DNA of 38,838 bases from Candidatus Aminicenantota bacterium (GCA_027067555.1 JAMOVU010000088.1:1-38838); one strand, 5' to 3'; numbered from the stretch's first letter, positions 22,534 to 31,991 are shown. Notes: generated by a model from the sequence alone, not told the origin. Made by a program: numbers and translations.

Positions 22534-24339
22534 TTGTTTAAAGACATAAAAAAACTCTTTTCTCTTCTAAAACCATACAAAAGAAAGGTATTTATCGCCT
22601 TTTTTTCAATGATAATGGTTGCTTTTTTTACAATGCTCATTTCAGTTATCATCCAGCCCATAATGGATGTTCTTTTTCTTAAAAATAGCTCCTCTGTTAA
22701 CAAAACAGGTTCATTTTTGGTTAAAAAATTTGTAGAAGAGCTTGTACATTCCGGAAAGGTTGATTTGGTTAAAGTTCTACCAATAGCACTTGCACTTATT
22801 TTCCTTGGAAAAGCTTTTTTTAGTTTTCTCTCAAATTATCAGATGAATAGCATAGGACTCCATGTAATAAAGGATCTCAGAGACAAACTATATGTTCATC
22901 TTTTAAGACAATCCATAAGATTTTTTTCAAGGAAGAGAACAGGTGATATAATTTCAAATATAACTAATGATCTTGATAAAGTTCAAAACTCTGTAACAAC
23001 AACAGTTTCAGAGCTCATTGTAGAATCTTTCACACTTTTGGGGCTTCTCTTTGTTATATTCTACCAGGATTGGCATCTTGCACTTATTACTTTCGTAATA
23101 ATCCCCATTACAATCATACCCGTTAAATTTTTTGCAAGAGTCGCAAAAAAGGAAGGACATAAAATTCAGTCATCCGTGGGAGATATATCCTCCTCCCTTT
23201 TTGAACTTATCCATGGTATAAGAATAATTAAAACATATAATATGGAAGAATTTGAAAAGAAGAAATTTCTAAAAACCTCGGAAGATAATCTAAAATCAAA
23301 TATAAGGCTTGTCATCATAAAAGCAACATCATCTCCATTTATGGAATTTTTCGGAGGAGTCGTAGCAGCAATAATTCTTGCAATAGGAACATCAAAAATC
23401 CATGCCGGGAAAATCACTCCCGGGCAGTTTATGTCATTTTTCACAGCTCTCTTTCTTATGTATCCTCCCATAAAAAAATTAAGCCGTGCCAATACATCTT
23501 TGCAACAGGGAATAGCAGGTCTTGAAAGAATTGAGAGTATTTTAAAGGAAAAAAATGAGATAGAAAAATTTTCAGGTAAAAAGAAAATTGTGAGAGCAAA
23601 GGGAGAGATAGAATATAAAAATGTTTATTTCAGGTATGATGAAGGAAACGGGCATGTTCTAAAAAATATAAATCTTAAAATAAAACCCGGAGAAAAGATT
23701 GCAATAGTCGGGCTTAGTGGCTCGGGGAAAACCACTCTCGTGAATCTTATTCCGAGGTTTTTTGATCCAACTGAAGGAAGTGTATTTTTAGATGGAGAAG
23801 ATTTAAAAGAGATAGATATAATTTCCCTTAGAAACAATATAGGAATGGTCACACAGGATATAGTCTTATTTAATGATACTATTTACAATAATATAACCTG
23901 CGGTGAAAAGGTTGATATGGAAAAGGTTATAAATGCTGCAAAGTTTGCAAGAGCCCATGAGTTCATTGAAGCATTACCGGAAAAATACAATACAGAGGTA
24001 GGAGAAAGGGGACAATTTCTTTCAAACGGAGAAAGACAGAGGCTTTCAATTGCAAGGGTTTTCCTAAAAAATCCTCCTATTATAATCTTAGATGAAGCTA
24101 CGTCTTCACTTGACTCTGAATCAGAAGCCATTATACAAAAAGCTCTTGAAAATTTGATGAAAGAGAGGACAACACTTATAGTGGCTCACAGACTTTCTAC
24201 TGTGATAAATGCAGACAGAATTATAGTCTTAAGCAAAGGAGAGATAGTTGAAACAGGAACTCACAGTGAACTTCTTAAAAAGAAAAGTCTCTATGCTCAC
24301 CTTTATTCACTGCAATTTCCTGAGAGGATACAATTATGA
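22534..24339 (+). CDS. msbA: MsbA-type lipid A flippase (ABC transporter)
   Basis: 601 residues from a TTG with GGAG 6 nt upstream, 3 bp after the previous stop. Six membrane helices in residues 1-320, then an ATPase domain: Walker A GLSGSGKTTL (about 391-400), Q-loop TQDIVLF, signature LSNGERQ (about 496), Walker B IIILDEATSSLD (about 515), H-loop VAHRLST. It is a homodimeric half-transporter; MsbA moves lipid A-core across the inner membrane using ATP. Related half-transporters move lipids or drugs, so the substrate is inferred from sequence pattern and from the lipid-synthesis neighbours. Confidence 0.87.
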   Translation: MFKDIKKLFSLLKPYKRKVFIAFFSMIMVAFFTMLISVIIQPIMDVLFLKNSSSVNKTGSFLVKKFVEELVHSGKVDLVKVLPIALALIFLGKAFFSFLSNYQMNSIGLHVIKDLRDKLYVHLLRQSIRFFSRKRTGDIISNITNDLDKVQNSVTTTVSELIVESFTLLGLLFVIFYQDWHLALITFVIIPITIIPVKFFARVAKKEGHKIQSSVGDISSSLFELIHGIRIIKTYNMEEFEKKKFLKTSEDNLKSNIRLVIIKATSSPFMEFFGGVVAAIILAIGTSKIHAGKITPGQFMSFFTALFLMYPPIKKLSRANTSLQQGIAGLERIESILKEKNEIEKFSGKKKIVRAKGEIEYKNVYFRYDEGNGHVLKNINLKIKPGEKIAIVGLSGSGKTTLVNLIPRFFDPTEGSVFLDGEDLKEIDIISLRNNIGMVTQDIVLFNDTIYNNITCGEKVDMEKVINAAKFARAHEFIEALPEKYNTEVGERGQFLSNGERQRLSIARVFLKNPPIIILDEATSSLDSESEAIIQKALENLMKERTTLIVAHRLSTVINADRIIVLSKGEIVETGTHSELLKKKSLYAHLYSLQFPERIQL

Positions 24340-25220
24340 TAAGAAGTATGACAGGACATTTTTCGAAAACATATCAATTTGAAACATTCACATATTTTCT
24401 ATCAATAAGATCTTTGAACCACAGATTTTTAGAAATTAATTTCAGAGGAAATGTCACATGGTTGGGGCTTGAGTCCGATTTGAAGAAATTAACAGAAAAG
24501 CATATAAAGAGGGGAAAAATAGATATTATGATGGATTTTGAACTTTTTGACCCTTCTAAATTCCTAATACAGCTTAACTCTTCACTGCTTCAAAAAATTT
24601 TATACATACTCGAGCCAAATATAAAAAAGAGTGAGAATATTGTTATTAACATGGATTCACTTCTTAAATTACCTGGAGTTTTTAATATCAACTATGTTGA
24701 CTCCCCCTTCAATGAAAAAGAGAAAGAATTCATATTTTCAACATTTGAGGAAAGCCTTCTGGCAATAGTAAAAGAGAGAGAAAAGGAGGGTGAAAAATTA
24801 AGAAAACCGCTTATAGGGTATGCAAATGAGCTTAAAAAGAAGACTGATCAAATAAGGGACTTAATTGCCCTTCAGCCTGAAAGGATAAAGAAAAAATTTG
24901 AAGAAAGGTTAAAAGAATTTTATAAGATAAAGGATTTTTCAGAAGAAAAATTTTATGAAGAATTAGCTTTTTATCTTGATAAGGCAAATATAAATGAAGA
25001 AATTGAAAGGCTTGATTCACATATAAGCTATTTAAAAGAACTTCTTGAAGATGATTATCCTGATCCTGTCGGGAGAAAAATAGGATTTTTAATGCAGGAA
25101 TGCTTAAGAGAAATAAATACAATAGGCTCAAAATCTCAGGATAAGGAAATTTCAAGATTGGTCGTTGAGGGTAAAGAATTAATTGAAAGCATAAGAGAGC
25201 AAATAATGAACATAGAGTAG
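24336..25220 (+). CDS. yicC: YicC family endoribonuclease
   Basis: 294 residues, start overlapping msbA by ATGA. It opens with MIRSMTGHF and continues with SIRSLNHRFLEINFRG, the hallmark of the YicC N-terminal domain; the C-terminal DUF1732 part has EEIERLDSHISYLKELL and GRKIGFLMQECLREINTIGSKS. E. coli YicC is an RNA endonuclease; the family is widespread and of conserved but broad role in RNA turnover. In this operon it precedes a PqqD-like gene and trmJ. A nearby partner such as gmk is not visible. Confidence 0.9.
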   Translation: MIRSMTGHFSKTYQFETFTYFLSIRSLNHRFLEINFRGNVTWLGLESDLKKLTEKHIKRGKIDIMMDFELFDPSKFLIQLNSSLLQKILYILEPNIKKSENIVINMDSLLKLPGVFNINYVDSPFNEKEKEFIFSTFEESLLAIVKEREKEGEKLRKPLIGYANELKKKTDQIRDLIALQPERIKKKFEERLKEFYKIKDFSEEKFYEELAFYLDKANINEEIERLDSHISYLKELLEDDYPDPVGRKIGFLMQECLREINTIGSKSQDKEISRLVVEGKELIESIREQIMNIE

Positions 25221-25221
25221 T

Positions 25222-25599
25222 ATGAAAAAAAAGTATAGAAAAAACATAAATTTTTTAAAGCTTATTCCGGAAAGAAATGTGGAATTTGAAGAGGAAGAGA
25301 ATGGAAAAATAACGCTCATTCTTGAAAAAACAAAAAATCCTTTAATAAAAGCCATAATAAACTTTTTCAACAGATCCCAGTTTTTTAGAATCCACCTTGA
25401 TGAGAAGGGCAGTTTTATCTGGAAATTGATGGATGGGAAAAGGGATATGGAAGAAATCATAGAAAAAATAGTGGAAAGGTTTGGAGATGAAGAATCCATC
25501 ACTAACCGATTAAAAGTTTTCTTTCTTCAGCTCGAAAGAAGTAAATTTATAAAATATAAAAACATTGATTCTCCGGAGGTTAGAAAAAATGAAACCTGA
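25222..25599 (+). CDS. PqqD-like (RiPP recognition element) protein
   Basis: 125 residues, one base after the yicC stop. The stretch FRIHLDEKGSFIWKLMDG followed by KRDMEEIIEKIVERFGD and a final helix (ITNRLKVFFLQLERSKFI) fits the PqqD winged-helix fold, where a beta-hairpin and helices bind leader peptides of ribosomally made peptides. No radical SAM maturase or precursor peptide is seen in the neighbourhood. An N-terminal extension (1-50) is basic then acidic. Outside RiPP clusters, PqqD-like proteins in housekeeping operons have no known role. It overlaps trmJ by 11 bp. Confidence 0.75.
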   Translation: MKKKYRKNINFLKLIPERNVEFEEEENGKITLILEKTKNPLIKAIINFFNRSQFFRIHLDEKGSFIWKLMDGKRDMEEIIEKIVERFGDEESITNRLKVFFLQLERSKFIKYKNIDSPEVRKNET

Positions 25600-26341
25600 T
25601 TTCTCAAATGTTTATATTATTCTCCATAGCATAGAAAATCCCGGGAACATAGGTTCAGCAGCACGAGCCATGAAAAATATGGGACTTGAAAATATGGTTT
25701 TGATAAATCCACCGAATCTGGAAGCGGAAGAGGCAAAAAAATTAGCATATATGTCATACGATATTATTGAAAAAGCAAAGATAGTATCTTCCTTTGATGA
25801 AGCAATATCAATGGTGGATATAACCATCGCCACAACAAGAAGAAAGGGGAAGTGGAGAGAAAGATTTTTACCTCCGGAAGAAATCTCGGATTTAATTTTA
25901 AATAAAATTCAGGTAAATAAAGTCGGCATAATCTTCGGAACTGAAAAAACCGGCTTAACCAATGATGAAGTAATCAAATGCGATTATGCAAGTGAAATAC
26001 CAACTGTTGTTGATTATCCATCTTTAAATGTCTCTCAGGCAGTAATGATTTATGTTTACGAGCTTTACCGTGCCTTTATGCGCTCAAAAGATTTAAAACC
26101 TTATTCATCACCAGTTAAAAAAGCACCTGGAAGTGAATACAGAAGACTTTTTGACAGAATTATGACATTAATGAAAATTTTTAATATATCTGAAGGGTTT
26201 GAAAATAAATTTTCAAAATCATTAAACAGACTTTTTGCAAGAACAGAGTGGGAGATAAAAGATATTGCAACTTTTGATGCATTTTTAAAACATATAGAAC
26301 AGTATGCAGAAAGAAAAGGGGATTTTATAAAAGAAAAATAA
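25589..26341 (+). CDS. trmJ: tRNA (cytidine/uridine-2'-O-)-methyltransferase TrmJ-like
   Basis: 250 residues from the ATG at 25589, with GGAGG 9 nt upstream; an earlier in-frame ATA-type extension is rejected. SPOUT motifs: IENPGNIGSAARAMKNMG, FGTEKTGLTNDEVIKCD, and IPTVVDYPSLNVSQAVMIYVYE, then a C-terminal helical domain (LFDRIMTLMKIFNIS) as in TrmJ. TrmJ methylates the 2'-O of position 32 in the anticodon loop. The last gene of the envelope operon. The exact base specificity is family-derived. Confidence 0.85.
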   Translation: MKPDFSNVYIILHSIENPGNIGSAARAMKNMGLENMVLINPPNLEAEEAKKLAYMSYDIIEKAKIVSSFDEAISMVDITIATTRRKGKWRERFLPPEEISDLILNKIQVNKVGIIFGTEKTGLTNDEVIKCDYASEIPTVVDYPSLNVSQAVMIYVYELYRAFMRSKDLKPYSSPVKKAPGSEYRRLFDRIMTLMKIFNISEGFENKFSKSLNRLFARTEWEIKDIATFDAFLKHIEQYAERKGDFIKEK

Positions 26342-26408
26342 TAAAAATAAAACTTTTTCACATTTGCAAAAAAATTCATTTCCATATATGCTTTTATTGG
26401 AGGTAAAT

Positions 26409-26861
26409 ATGAAAAAAAGATTAGCTTTAATTGTGTTTTTCCTAATTACATTAACATTTCTCGCAATGGCAACACCACCATTCTATTATTCAGGAATTGA
26501 AACACCGGATAAGACAATCTCTTTCACGATAGGCTTTTACCCTGATAAATATAGCTGGCATGAGACACCATCCGCAGGAAAGTACTCTGTAATAATAGGA
26601 GCAATCATTAACAGTAAAAACGCTCAACAAATTGTATGGAAAGATTATAAAATCTACATAATGTTAAAGGATGGAACGCTTTTTAATAATTACACAACAG
26701 TAGCAAAAGACGGGCCATTTGCATGCAATTATACGGTAAACCCCGGAGAAACCCATTATCAGAATTTCACATTTAAGAAAAAATTTAATCCCAAAGATAT
26801 AGCAGCTGTTTGGCTAAAACTTTCGGATAGCAATTTTATAAAACTTTTATATAAAGAATAA
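26409..26861 (+). CDS. Small secreted protein, function unknown
   Basis: 150 residues from the ATG at 26409, GGAGG 6 nt upstream. A signal peptide (1-21, ending LAMA) precedes a beta-rich body with the sequence ISFTIGFYPDK, SVIIGAIINSKNAQQIVWKDYKIYIMLK, and a C-terminal AAVWLKLSDSNFIK. Its single cysteine (about residue 106) and alternating pattern suggest an immunoglobulin-like beta-sandwich. I do not recognise the family. A weak TTGCAA and TATGCT pair at 26364-26392 may be its promoter. It converges with the signalling operon, leaving 18 bp between stops. Confidence 0.65.
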   Translation: MKKRLALIVFFLITLTFLAMATPPFYYSGIETPDKTISFTIGFYPDKYSWHETPSAGKYSVIIGAIINSKNAQQIVWKDYKIYIMLKDGTLFNNYTTVAKDGPFACNYTVNPGETHYQNFTFKKKFNPKDIAAVWLKLSDSNFIKLLYKE

Positions 26862-26879
26862 AAAGATACGATTTTCCAA

Positions 26880-28106
26880 TTAAACAATATTAGCTTTCTC
26901 AAATTCTTTCTCCATTTTATTAACAATATCTTCTACTTTCTCAAAATCAAAAAAGTCCGCATCAAACTTTGCTTCTTTAAGTTCCTTTTTATTTCCATAT
27001 GTTAAGAATGAAACAATAATATCAAGAACAGATAAGGCTTTTATCTCTTTTCTGTACTCTTCGGAAGATTTCTCAGGAGCTGTATAAAACAATGAAGATT
27101 CTATGAAAATTTCCGGAAGATTCCAGGAACAAAGAAAGTAAGCCCCTAAATCTTTATGATTAATAACAGCCTTTATCTCATCCTCACTTTTTGAAAAACT
27201 ATAAAAATTTTCTTTTTTAAGATTTTCTGTAATTTTTAAAAAATTTTGAAAATCAAATCTGAGAAGTAAAACTTTTCCAATATTATAAAGTAAAGGAATG
27301 GCTTCATAATTAACTGATAGTTTTTCACCAAAAAGAGCTTCATAAATAGATGAATAATACTTTGACGCCACAAACGCGCCATTGAAAAGTTTTCTAACAT
27401 GAGGTTTTTGATATTCTGTATACGACAAATTTTTCATAGTATTAAAAAGAATTAGATTTTTTAATTGTAAATTTCCGATTCTAACTATAGCCTGGCGTAA
27501 AGAAAGGGTTTTATAAGAGCCATAAAAAATAGAGTTTGCAATATGCAAGATCTCCGTTGTAAGAGAAATATCTTTCTTTATTATGTCCTCCAACTGTTTT
27601 GCAGAAGCATTATTTTCCATTGCATGAGACACTTTTTTATAAGTTTCGGGTAAGGAAGGTAGTTTTTCAATTGAATTAATATATTTAGTTAATTTTTCAT
27701 CATTAATTGTCATGTAAATTGAAGAAATTTGTTTTATTTTATTTATCAAAGCATCCACTTCCCAAGGCTTTCCTATAAAAGTGCTTGCAATCCCCCGCAG
27801 TATGCCATCGGCTACAATTCCTTCTTCTATATATCCACTTAAAATTATTCTATAAACATTGGGATACTCATTTTTAACCTTTTTTAGGAACTCAAATCCA
27901 TTCATTTTTGGCATTTTATAATCAGAAATAACAAGGTCGATCTTCTCTTTTTTCAAAATTTCCAATCCTTCAAAACCACTATCAGCAGTAAAAACATTAA
28001 ACCCTTCAGGGATTAACGTCCTTCTTACTGCTTTTAAAATACTCGGCTCATCATCTACAACCAATATTGAAATTTTTGAAAAATCAATATCATCAAACAT
28101 CCTCAT
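26880..28106 (-). CDS. Response regulator with HDOD output domain
   Basis: 408 residues if started at 28106; an ATG at 28100 (MFDDIDF) is better spaced from the AGGGGG site and gives 406. Receiver domain: VDDEPS (17-22), phospho-acceptor D62 in ISDYKMPKMNG, conserved K113 in GKPW. The HDOD domain follows at about 146-345: LPSLPETYKKVSHAMENN, KKDISLTTEILHIANS, and RQAIVRIGNLQLKNL, without catalytic HD residues. HDOD proteins act as scaffolds in signalling and motility. The start overlaps the kinase gene end, so both are made together and this is the likely output of that kinase. Confidence 0.87.
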   Translation of the reverse strand: MRMFDDIDFSKISILVVDDEPSILKAVRRTLIPEGFNVFTADSGFEGLEILKKEKIDLVISDYKMPKMNGFEFLKKVKNEYPNVYRIILSGYIEEGIVADGILRGIASTFIGKPWEVDALINKIKQISSIYMTINDEKLTKYINSIEKLPSLPETYKKVSHAMENNASAKQLEDIIKKDISLTTEILHIANSIFYGSYKTLSLRQAIVRIGNLQLKNLILFNTMKNLSYTEYQKPHVRKLFNGAFVASKYYSSIYEALFGEKLSVNYEAIPLLYNIGKVLLLRFDFQNFLKITENLKKENFYSFSKSEDEIKAVINHKDLGAYFLCSWNLPEIFIESSLFYTAPEKSSEEYRKEIKALSVLDIIVSFLTYGNKKELKEAKFDADFFDFEKVEDIVNKMEKEFEKANIV

Positions 28107-30651
28107 TCCCCCTTTCTTTAATTTTTTTTGGAATTTTTATTGTAAATTTGACTCCCCCATTTTCACAATTCTCCACCAATAATTCACCGCCATGTTTATT
28201 AACAACAATATCATAAGAGATATTTAAACCGAGGCCGGTTCCCTTTCCAGCCTCTTTTGTTGTAAAGAAGGGATCAAATATTTTGTTCATAATCTCTTCG
28301 GGGATTTGTGGACCATCATTATAGATAGAGCAACAAACATATTTTTCCTCTTCATAAACTTTAATAAGTATTAATCCTTTCTCACTTCTCCCTTCAGACT
28401 CTATTGCTTGAGCTGCATTCACTATAATGTTCAAAAACACCTGATTTAACTCGTTCGGGAAACATTTAATCATTGGGACATCAGCAAACTCGGTTTTAAC
28501 ATCAGCAACATATTTATAGCTGTTTTTAGCAATGACAAGCGTACTTTTTATTCCTTCCCTGATATCATACTCTTTAAGTTTCCCCATTTGATCAACTCTT
28601 GAAAAACTTCTCAGATTTTTAACAATTGTAGTTATTCTTTCTACCCCCTCAAGACTCTCTTCAACAAGATCTTTCACATCATCAAGCATAAAATCAATAC
28701 GTTTTTCCTTTTTGTATTTTTTCATTAATTCAATAATCTCTCCGCACTCCTTCTTCCTCTTTTTTATTTCATCTTCCAACAACCCCATAAACTCAAGCAT
28801 TGCTCTATTATATTTTTTTAAAGTATTTAGATTGCTTGCGATAAAACCAATTGGATTGTTAAGTTCATGAGCTATTCCAGCCGCAAGAGTACCTATTGAA
28901 GCAAGTTTTTCCTGCTGGATTAATTTGGTCTGGGTTTCTTTTAGTTCTTTATAAGCCTCTTCAAGAGATTTAGTCTTTTCCTGTAATTCCCTCTCTCTCT
29001 TTATACTTTCTGTTATATCTCTCTTTAAAGCTGCATAATGCGTTAACTCCCCAGCTTTGTTAAAAACCGGAAAAACCGTTACTTCTTCATAATATGAAGA
29101 ACCATCTTTTCTTTTAATTTTAACTCTTGCCCTCCACATTTCCCCTTTATTTGCAACTGCCCTGATTTTTTCTACATCCTCTTGATTCAAATCCACTTTC
29201 TGAAGAAGTAAAGGATGTCTTCCTATAGCCTCTTCATACTTATAACCAGTAATCTTTTCAAAAGCGGGATTCACATATTCAATTATTTCATTCTTATTTG
29301 TAATGACAAAAGCAATATCAAGATTCTCAATCGCCCTTGCCAATATTCTCAGAGTTTCTTCTCTTTTAACCCTTTTTGTTATATCTCTAATTATACCTTC
29401 AACACCTATCGGTTTTCCATTTTCATCTTTAATCAAATGAGAATTAACGCTTGCAATAGCTATCTCTCCGTTCTTCTTCACCAACCTCAGTTCATACTCA
29501 TTAACTTCCCCCTCTTCCATTAACTTTTTAAAGAATTTTTCTCTTTCCTTATCATTCAAATACACCCTGGATACATTTTTTCCAATCAATTCCTCGGGCT
29601 TATACCCTGTTATTTTCTCAACAGAAGGACTTAAAAGGGTAATAATCCCCTTAATATCAGTTTGATAATAAATGTCAGACAAAGAATTGAAAATCTTTCT
29701 GAACTTCTCTTCACTTTTTTTCAATTCCTCCTGAGCTTTCAAAAGCTCTGTCACATCTTTAATTATTCCCTGGAAACCTATAACCTTACCCTTATTATCT
29801 CTTATAACAACTGATGATGACTCTATCCTTACTATTTCACCATTTTTCTTTTTTAAACTTAAGGCAAAATCCTTGGTGTAACCCTTTCTTAAAATCTCAC
29901 TTAAAAAATGCTTTCTATCTTCATAATTAACATATAACTCCTTTGCTATATCAACTTTCATAACTTCTTCTTTATTATCATATCCAAATATTTTTATACA
30001 AGCTTCATTAACATCTAAAAACTTCCCATCAATAGTTGAAAAGTATATGCAATAAGGAGAAGTCTCAAAAAGTTTTGAATACTTTTCCTCTATTAAATTT
30101 CTTTCCTGGGTTATATTATAATTATACAAAGAAAACCCAATACTCTCAGCCACTTCAAGAAAAAGATTTTTCTCGAATAACTCATCCCATGCTGTTCTTT
30201 GTTTTTTAATATTCACCTTTAATACACCATAGAATTCACCTTTGTAATTAACTTTTACAAGGAAAGTATTGCAATCTTTTTCTTTGCTCAAAAAGGGACA
30301 ATCCTTACAAATATCCCTATTTTCATAAAGCCTCAAGAAATCGTTATTTTCATTAACAATTTTCATCACACAATTTGGAAGATTTTTCTCCTCAATCATT
30401 CTAAGTAATATGTCTTCCTTTTCTCTTAACGAAGGGGATAAAGAGTATTCACTTACCTCATAATCCTGGTTAAAAAGAAAAATCATAGCATTTTCATAAT
30501 ATTTTGAAGATTCAATAATTTCACAAACCTCTTTAATTAAAGAGTGTTTATTTTTGGTCTTTAAAATAACCTTATAAATCTGATTAACAGTTACAAGAGA
30601 ATCATAATACTTCGCTTCCAAATCTATTGCATTCTCTTCTCTAATCTTCAT
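28093..30651 (-). CDS. Three-PAS histidine kinase with N-terminal GAF-like, Cys-containing domain
   Basis: 852 residues, ATG at 30651 after AAGGAGGGG, no membrane segments visible, so probably cytoplasmic. Domains: GAF-like (about 15-178) with C115-x2-C118 and C127; PAS 1 (190-305), PAS 2 (312-430), PAS 3 (434-552), each ending in a G-I-I-x-D-x-T type PAC motif; a coiled linker (555-585); HisKA with H595 in AGIAHELNNP; HATPase_c with N-box NIIVNAAQAI (741-750), FDPFFTT (792-798) and GTGLGL (804-809). It should autophosphorylate H595 and pass phosphate to receivers encoded in the same operon. The three cysteines could bind metal or sense redox; this is inference. Confidence 0.93.
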   Translation of the reverse strand: MKIREENAIDLEAKYYDSLVTVNQIYKVILKTKNKHSLIKEVCEIIESSKYYENAMIFLFNQDYEVSEYSLSPSLREKEDILLRMIEEKNLPNCVMKIVNENNDFLRLYENRDICKDCPFLSKEKDCNTFLVKVNYKGEFYGVLKVNIKKQRTAWDELFEKNLFLEVAESIGFSLYNYNITQERNLIEEKYSKLFETSPYCIYFSTIDGKFLDVNEACIKIFGYDNKEEVMKVDIAKELYVNYEDRKHFLSEILRKGYTKDFALSLKKKNGEIVRIESSSVVIRDNKGKVIGFQGIIKDVTELLKAQEELKKSEEKFRKIFNSLSDIYYQTDIKGIITLLSPSVEKITGYKPEELIGKNVSRVYLNDKEREKFFKKLMEEGEVNEYELRLVKKNGEIAIASVNSHLIKDENGKPIGVEGIIRDITKRVKREETLRILARAIENLDIAFVITNKNEIIEYVNPAFEKITGYKYEEAIGRHPLLLQKVDLNQEDVEKIRAVANKGEMWRARVKIKRKDGSSYYEEVTVFPVFNKAGELTHYAALKRDITESIKRERELQEKTKSLEEAYKELKETQTKLIQQEKLASIGTLAAGIAHELNNPIGFIASNLNTLKKYNRAMLEFMGLLEDEIKKRKKECGEIIELMKKYKKEKRIDFMLDDVKDLVEESLEGVERITTIVKNLRSFSRVDQMGKLKEYDIREGIKSTLVIAKNSYKYVADVKTEFADVPMIKCFPNELNQVFLNIIVNAAQAIESEGRSEKGLILIKVYEEEKYVCCSIYNDGPQIPEEIMNKIFDPFFTTKEAGKGTGLGLNISYDIVVNKHGGELLVENCENGGVKFTIKIPKKIKERGNEDV

Positions 30652-30675
30652 ACACCCCTCCTTAAAAAAAGATAA

Positions 30676-31191
30676 TTATTCTGAAGTTTTTATTAAAGAT
30701 TTTAATTTTTTGTTTTCATTTTCCAATATCTCTATTTTATTTTTCAATTCCTTAATTTCTCTCTCTCTTTCTTTAAGAATTTTTTCCAATTTTTTCTTTT
30801 TCCTGCACTCTCTATATTGCTCAATTGCCTGCCTTATTGTTGGGATTAGTTCTTTCTCCGAATTCCATGGTTTTGGAATAAATCTGTGGGTTTCTCCTGT
30901 ATTAATAGCTTCAAGAATTACCCTCGCATCTGTAAAAGCTGATAATATTATTCTAACCGTATCAGGATAATTCATTCTAACAGAGTATAAAAGCTCAAGT
31001 CCATTGAGTTCCGGCATACTGAGATCCGTAATTATAACTGCAATTTCAAATTCATTCATAATTTTCAAGGCTTCATTTCCACTTTGAGCAAAAAATTTAT
31101 TATATGATTCATCAATTAGTTCTCTTTTCAAAGCATTCAAAATATTTTCATCATCATCAACAAAGAGAACATTTATATCTTTTTCTACCAT
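30676..31191 (-). CDS. Stand-alone receiver with C-terminal coiled coil
   Basis: 171 residues; GGGAGGG 4 nt before the ATG at 31191. The receiver domain has VDDDEN (11-16), phospho-acceptor D56 in IITDLSMPELNG, S84 and K107 in PKPW. Residues about 120-165 are a coiled coil rich in E, K and L (ILKEREREIKELKNKIEILE) with no DNA-binding or enzyme domain. The receiver subtype (DTVRIILSAFTD, ETHRFIPKPW) is that of RpfG-like regulators. It lies 24 bp upstream of the kinase gene. Confidence 0.88.
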   Translation of the reverse strand: MVEKDINVLFVDDDENILNALKRELIDESYNKFFAQSGNEALKIMNEFEIAVIITDLSMPELNGLELLYSVRMNYPDTVRIILSAFTDARVILEAINTGETHRFIPKPWNSEKELIPTIRQAIEQYRECRKKKKLEKILKEREREIKELKNKIEILENENKKLKSLIKTSE

Positions 31192-31215
31192 TTTACCCTC
31201 CCTTTATTAATTCTA

Positions 31216-31902
31216 TTAAAATATATCCTTAATTTTCAATAAAACATCTATTACTTGCTTTGCCCGGTTTTTTAGTTTTTCAAGTTCTTTCAAAATATGC
31301 TCCTCAAGCTCCATATTACTATTTTTTGAGAGTTCATCAATCCAGTAAACAGCCTCTTCTATAAAAGGAATCGTTTTGGCACTGAGGATAGATAAAATCT
31401 CTTTCTTTTTTCTATTCGATTCTTCTATTTTTTTTATCAATTCTTCTTTTTCTTTTATCTGTTTTTGTAGCTCTATTGTCTTAAATTTAAGCTCTTTTAT
31501 CATCTTATTCCTTTCCATCATTAACCTGTGATGTTCAAGAGCCTGTCTTATAGCTGGTTTGAATTCGGCTTCCAATTTCCACGGTTTAACCAGATATCGG
31601 TAGATCTGTCCTGAATTTATAGCTGCAATAAGGGTCGATACCTGAGCATAGCCAGTTAATACAATTCTGACAATATCAGGATACTTTTTCTTAACTATTT
31701 CAAGAAGTTCAAGCCCATTCATTTCAGGCATTCTCATATCAGTAACAATAACATCCACCTTGTTTTCTTCCAATATTTTTAAAGCTTCCTTCCCGGAATT
31801 AGCAAAAAACATTTCATAAGGCTCATCCATTAAGCTCCTTCTTATGGACTTGAGTATATTTTCCTCATCATCAACAAATAGTATAACCCCATTGTTTTCC
31901 AT
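31216..31902 (-). CDS. Stand-alone receiver with long coiled-coil and helical tail
   Basis: 228 residues from the ATG at 31902 (AAGGAG 7 nt upstream); a longer TTG-started frame is rejected because the promoter lies inside it. Receiver: VDDEEN (10-15), D55 in IVTDMRMPEMNG, T83, K106 in VKPW. After residue 125 a coiled coil (MIKELKFKTIELQKQIKEKEELIKKI) and a helical end of unknown fold. It is a paralogue of the next receiver protein and of the receiver of the HDOD protein. It is the first gene of the signalling operon. Confidence 0.88.
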   Translation of the reverse strand: MENNGVILFVDDEENILKSIRRSLMDEPYEMFFANSGKEALKILEENKVDVIVTDMRMPEMNGLELLEIVKKKYPDIVRIVLTGYAQVSTLIAAINSGQIYRYLVKPWKLEAEFKPAIRQALEHHRLMMERNKMIKELKFKTIELQKQIKEKEELIKKIEESNRKKKEILSILSAKTIPFIEEAVYWIDELSKNSNMELEEHILKELEKLKNRAKQVIDVLLKIKDIF

Positions 31903-31920
31903 TTTTTGCTCCTTATTATA

Positions 31921-31949
31921 TTTATAATCCTCTTTTGTAAAAAAATCAA
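31921..31949 (-). promoter_or_regulatory. Promoter of the signalling operon
   Basis: On the minus strand TTGATT (31949-31944), 17 bp, TATAAA (31926-31921). The leader would be about 12 nt, just enough for the AAGGAG site. Confidence 0.6.
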
Positions 31950-31991
31950 GTTTTTTCCATTTTCTAATACTATTCAAATATTTATTTCATC

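Noticed and set aside
25222-26341. RiPP biosynthesis cluster around the PqqD-like gene
   Set aside because: No radical SAM maturase, cyclase, peptidase-transporter or small precursor gene lies nearby; RlmN at 33872 is an unrelated radical SAM enzyme.
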